Source of the DNA: Pseudomonadota bacterium
GTDB lineage: Bacteria > Pseudomonadota > Alphaproteobacteria > Caulobacterales > Caulobacteraceae
Direction: 5' to 3'
Length of the DNA: 32,355 bases
Assembly (NCBI GenBank): GCA_023456105.1
Contig: JAEYAO010000044.1
Span: forward strand, 1 to 32,355
Shown: in pieces, positions 31,738 to 32,355 of the stretch
Numbering within the stretch: the stretch's first letter is position 1
Layout of the letters: every line of letters begins with the position of its first letter
The notes under the pieces: generated by a model
Databases searched by the model: none
What the model was told of the DNA's origin: nothing
What the model saw: only the letters and a program-made list of their open reading frames with translations
Translations under genes and position numbers: made by a program

Positions 31738-32355
31738 ACGCCCTCCCTGCCATCCGCCAGCGTCCGCATTGCGGCGATCCGCGCCGCTGCAAGCGCCACC
31801 GTAGCGGCGAGAAGCGGGCATGGCGAGAGCAGCAAGAGGTCGCTCCAGGCCAGCGGCAGGGCGGCGCTGATCCCATCCGATCCGCCGATGAACCGCAGCA
31901 GGACCACAGGCACGGCGGCGACAAGCGCGCCGATCGCCCCGGCCGTGGCGGCGAGCACGGCGAACCGCTTCTGGAACAGGCTGGCGATCAGTCCGTCGCC
32001 CGCGCCGTTCAGGCTCAGCGTCTCGATCACCGCGCGGTTGGCGGCGAGCCCCGCGCGCGTGGCGTAGGCGATGGCCGCCGCCGCCGCAAAGGCCGTGGCC
32101 AGAAACGCCAGTCCCGCCAGGGCGCCGATGGCGCCGGCCGAGCGCTCGACCTCGCCGCGCCACAGGCTGTGGTCGTCGACCGACGCGTCGAGCCCCGCCT
32201 GCGCCAGAGCCCGGCTGAGGGTCACTGCCGATGCGGGCGCATCCGGCGACAGCCGCACGGTGACTAGGAACGGCAGCGGCAGGTCCGGCAGCACCGCCTC
32301 GCCAAGCCACGGCCGCAGCAGAGCCTCCGCCGCCGGGCGATCCAGGGCCTGCGCC
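31734..32355 (-). CDS. ftsX: Cell division protein FtsX-like, partial (N-terminus beyond the window)
   Basis: The last 206 codons are present. Near the window edge is a periplasmic segment (about LPDLPLPFLVTVRLSPDAPA), followed by three membrane segments: ALAGLAFLATAFAAAAAIAY, AATAGAIGALVAAVPVVLLR and SPCPLLAATVALAAARIAAM. The cytoplasmic ETLSLNGAGDGLIASLFQKR loop after the first is the FtsE-contacting region common to FtsX. FtsEX transmits cell-division signals to periplasmic murein hydrolases. ftsE is expected just beyond 32355. The stop overlaps ydcF (ATGA). Confidence 0.82.
   Translation of the reverse strand, partial: AQALDRPAAEALLRPWLGEAVLPDLPLPFLVTVRLSPDAPASAVTLSRALAQAGLDASVDDHSLWRGEVERSAGAIGALAGLAFLATAFAAAAAIAYATRAGLAANRAVIETLSLNGAGDGLIASLFQKRFAVLAATAGAIGALVAAVPVVLLRFIGGSDGISAALPLAWSDLLLLSPCPLLAATVALAAARIAAMRTLADGREGV

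Overview
The window is GC-rich chromosomal DNA of an alphaproteobacterium. Gene content and order (TIGR02300 zinc-ribbon gene, aroA, cmk, rpsA, ihfB; ftsX, ydcF, plsC; a DUF2125 gene beside hisC; a ligase-associated helicase/PdeM pair; TonB-dependent receptor and TraB/GumN genes) point to Caulobacterales, most likely Brevundimonas or a close relative. The genus is an inference from remembered gene order, not a database result.

Layout. 1-2975 is accessory DNA: the tail of what may be a transposase, a 69-residue unknown gene, and a tightly overlapped cassette of DUF3489 winged-helix protein, DUF2924 protein and a 536-residue serine recombinase. It lies beside the 3' end of a tRNA-Ala(GGC) gene (3023-3098, minus). 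3260-8659 is core: TIGR02300 protein (minus), then aroA-cmk-rpsA, ihfB and mscL (plus). 8667-15468 holds a GNAT acetyltransferase, a peptide/POT transporter with a large periplasmic insert, a TonB-dependent receptor, and a divergent TraB/GumN-family protein lacking both family histidine motifs. 15535-19049 carries tldD and ppk2 (minus), then an extensin-family protein and a cold-shock protein (plus). 19065-22860 is a minus-strand operon DUF2125, chorismate-mutase-related protein, hisC, EamA exporter. 22963-29567 holds a VOC protein and a DNA-repair cluster: a DinG-type Fe-S helicase (minus) divergent from an Lhr-type ligase-associated helicase plus the PdeM phosphoesterase. 29564-32355 (minus) is a MipA/OmpV protein after the cell-envelope operon ftsX (partial), ydcF, plsC.

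Main points. (1) rpsA, encoding essential ribosomal protein S1, is interrupted by a one-base deletion near 6960; it is either a sequence error or a real lesion. (2) The DUF3489-DUF2924-recombinase cassette next to tRNA-Ala is the best candidate for an undescribed mobile or DNA-rearranging system. (3) The TonB-receptor ribosome binding site is buried in a hairpin. (4) The two divergent helicase genes are only 49 bp apart, with -10-like elements so close to both start codons that both mRNAs may be leaderless. (5) Several strong hairpin terminators are visible, two of them sharing the same stem-loop tip. No CRISPR array, rRNA or replication origin was seen.
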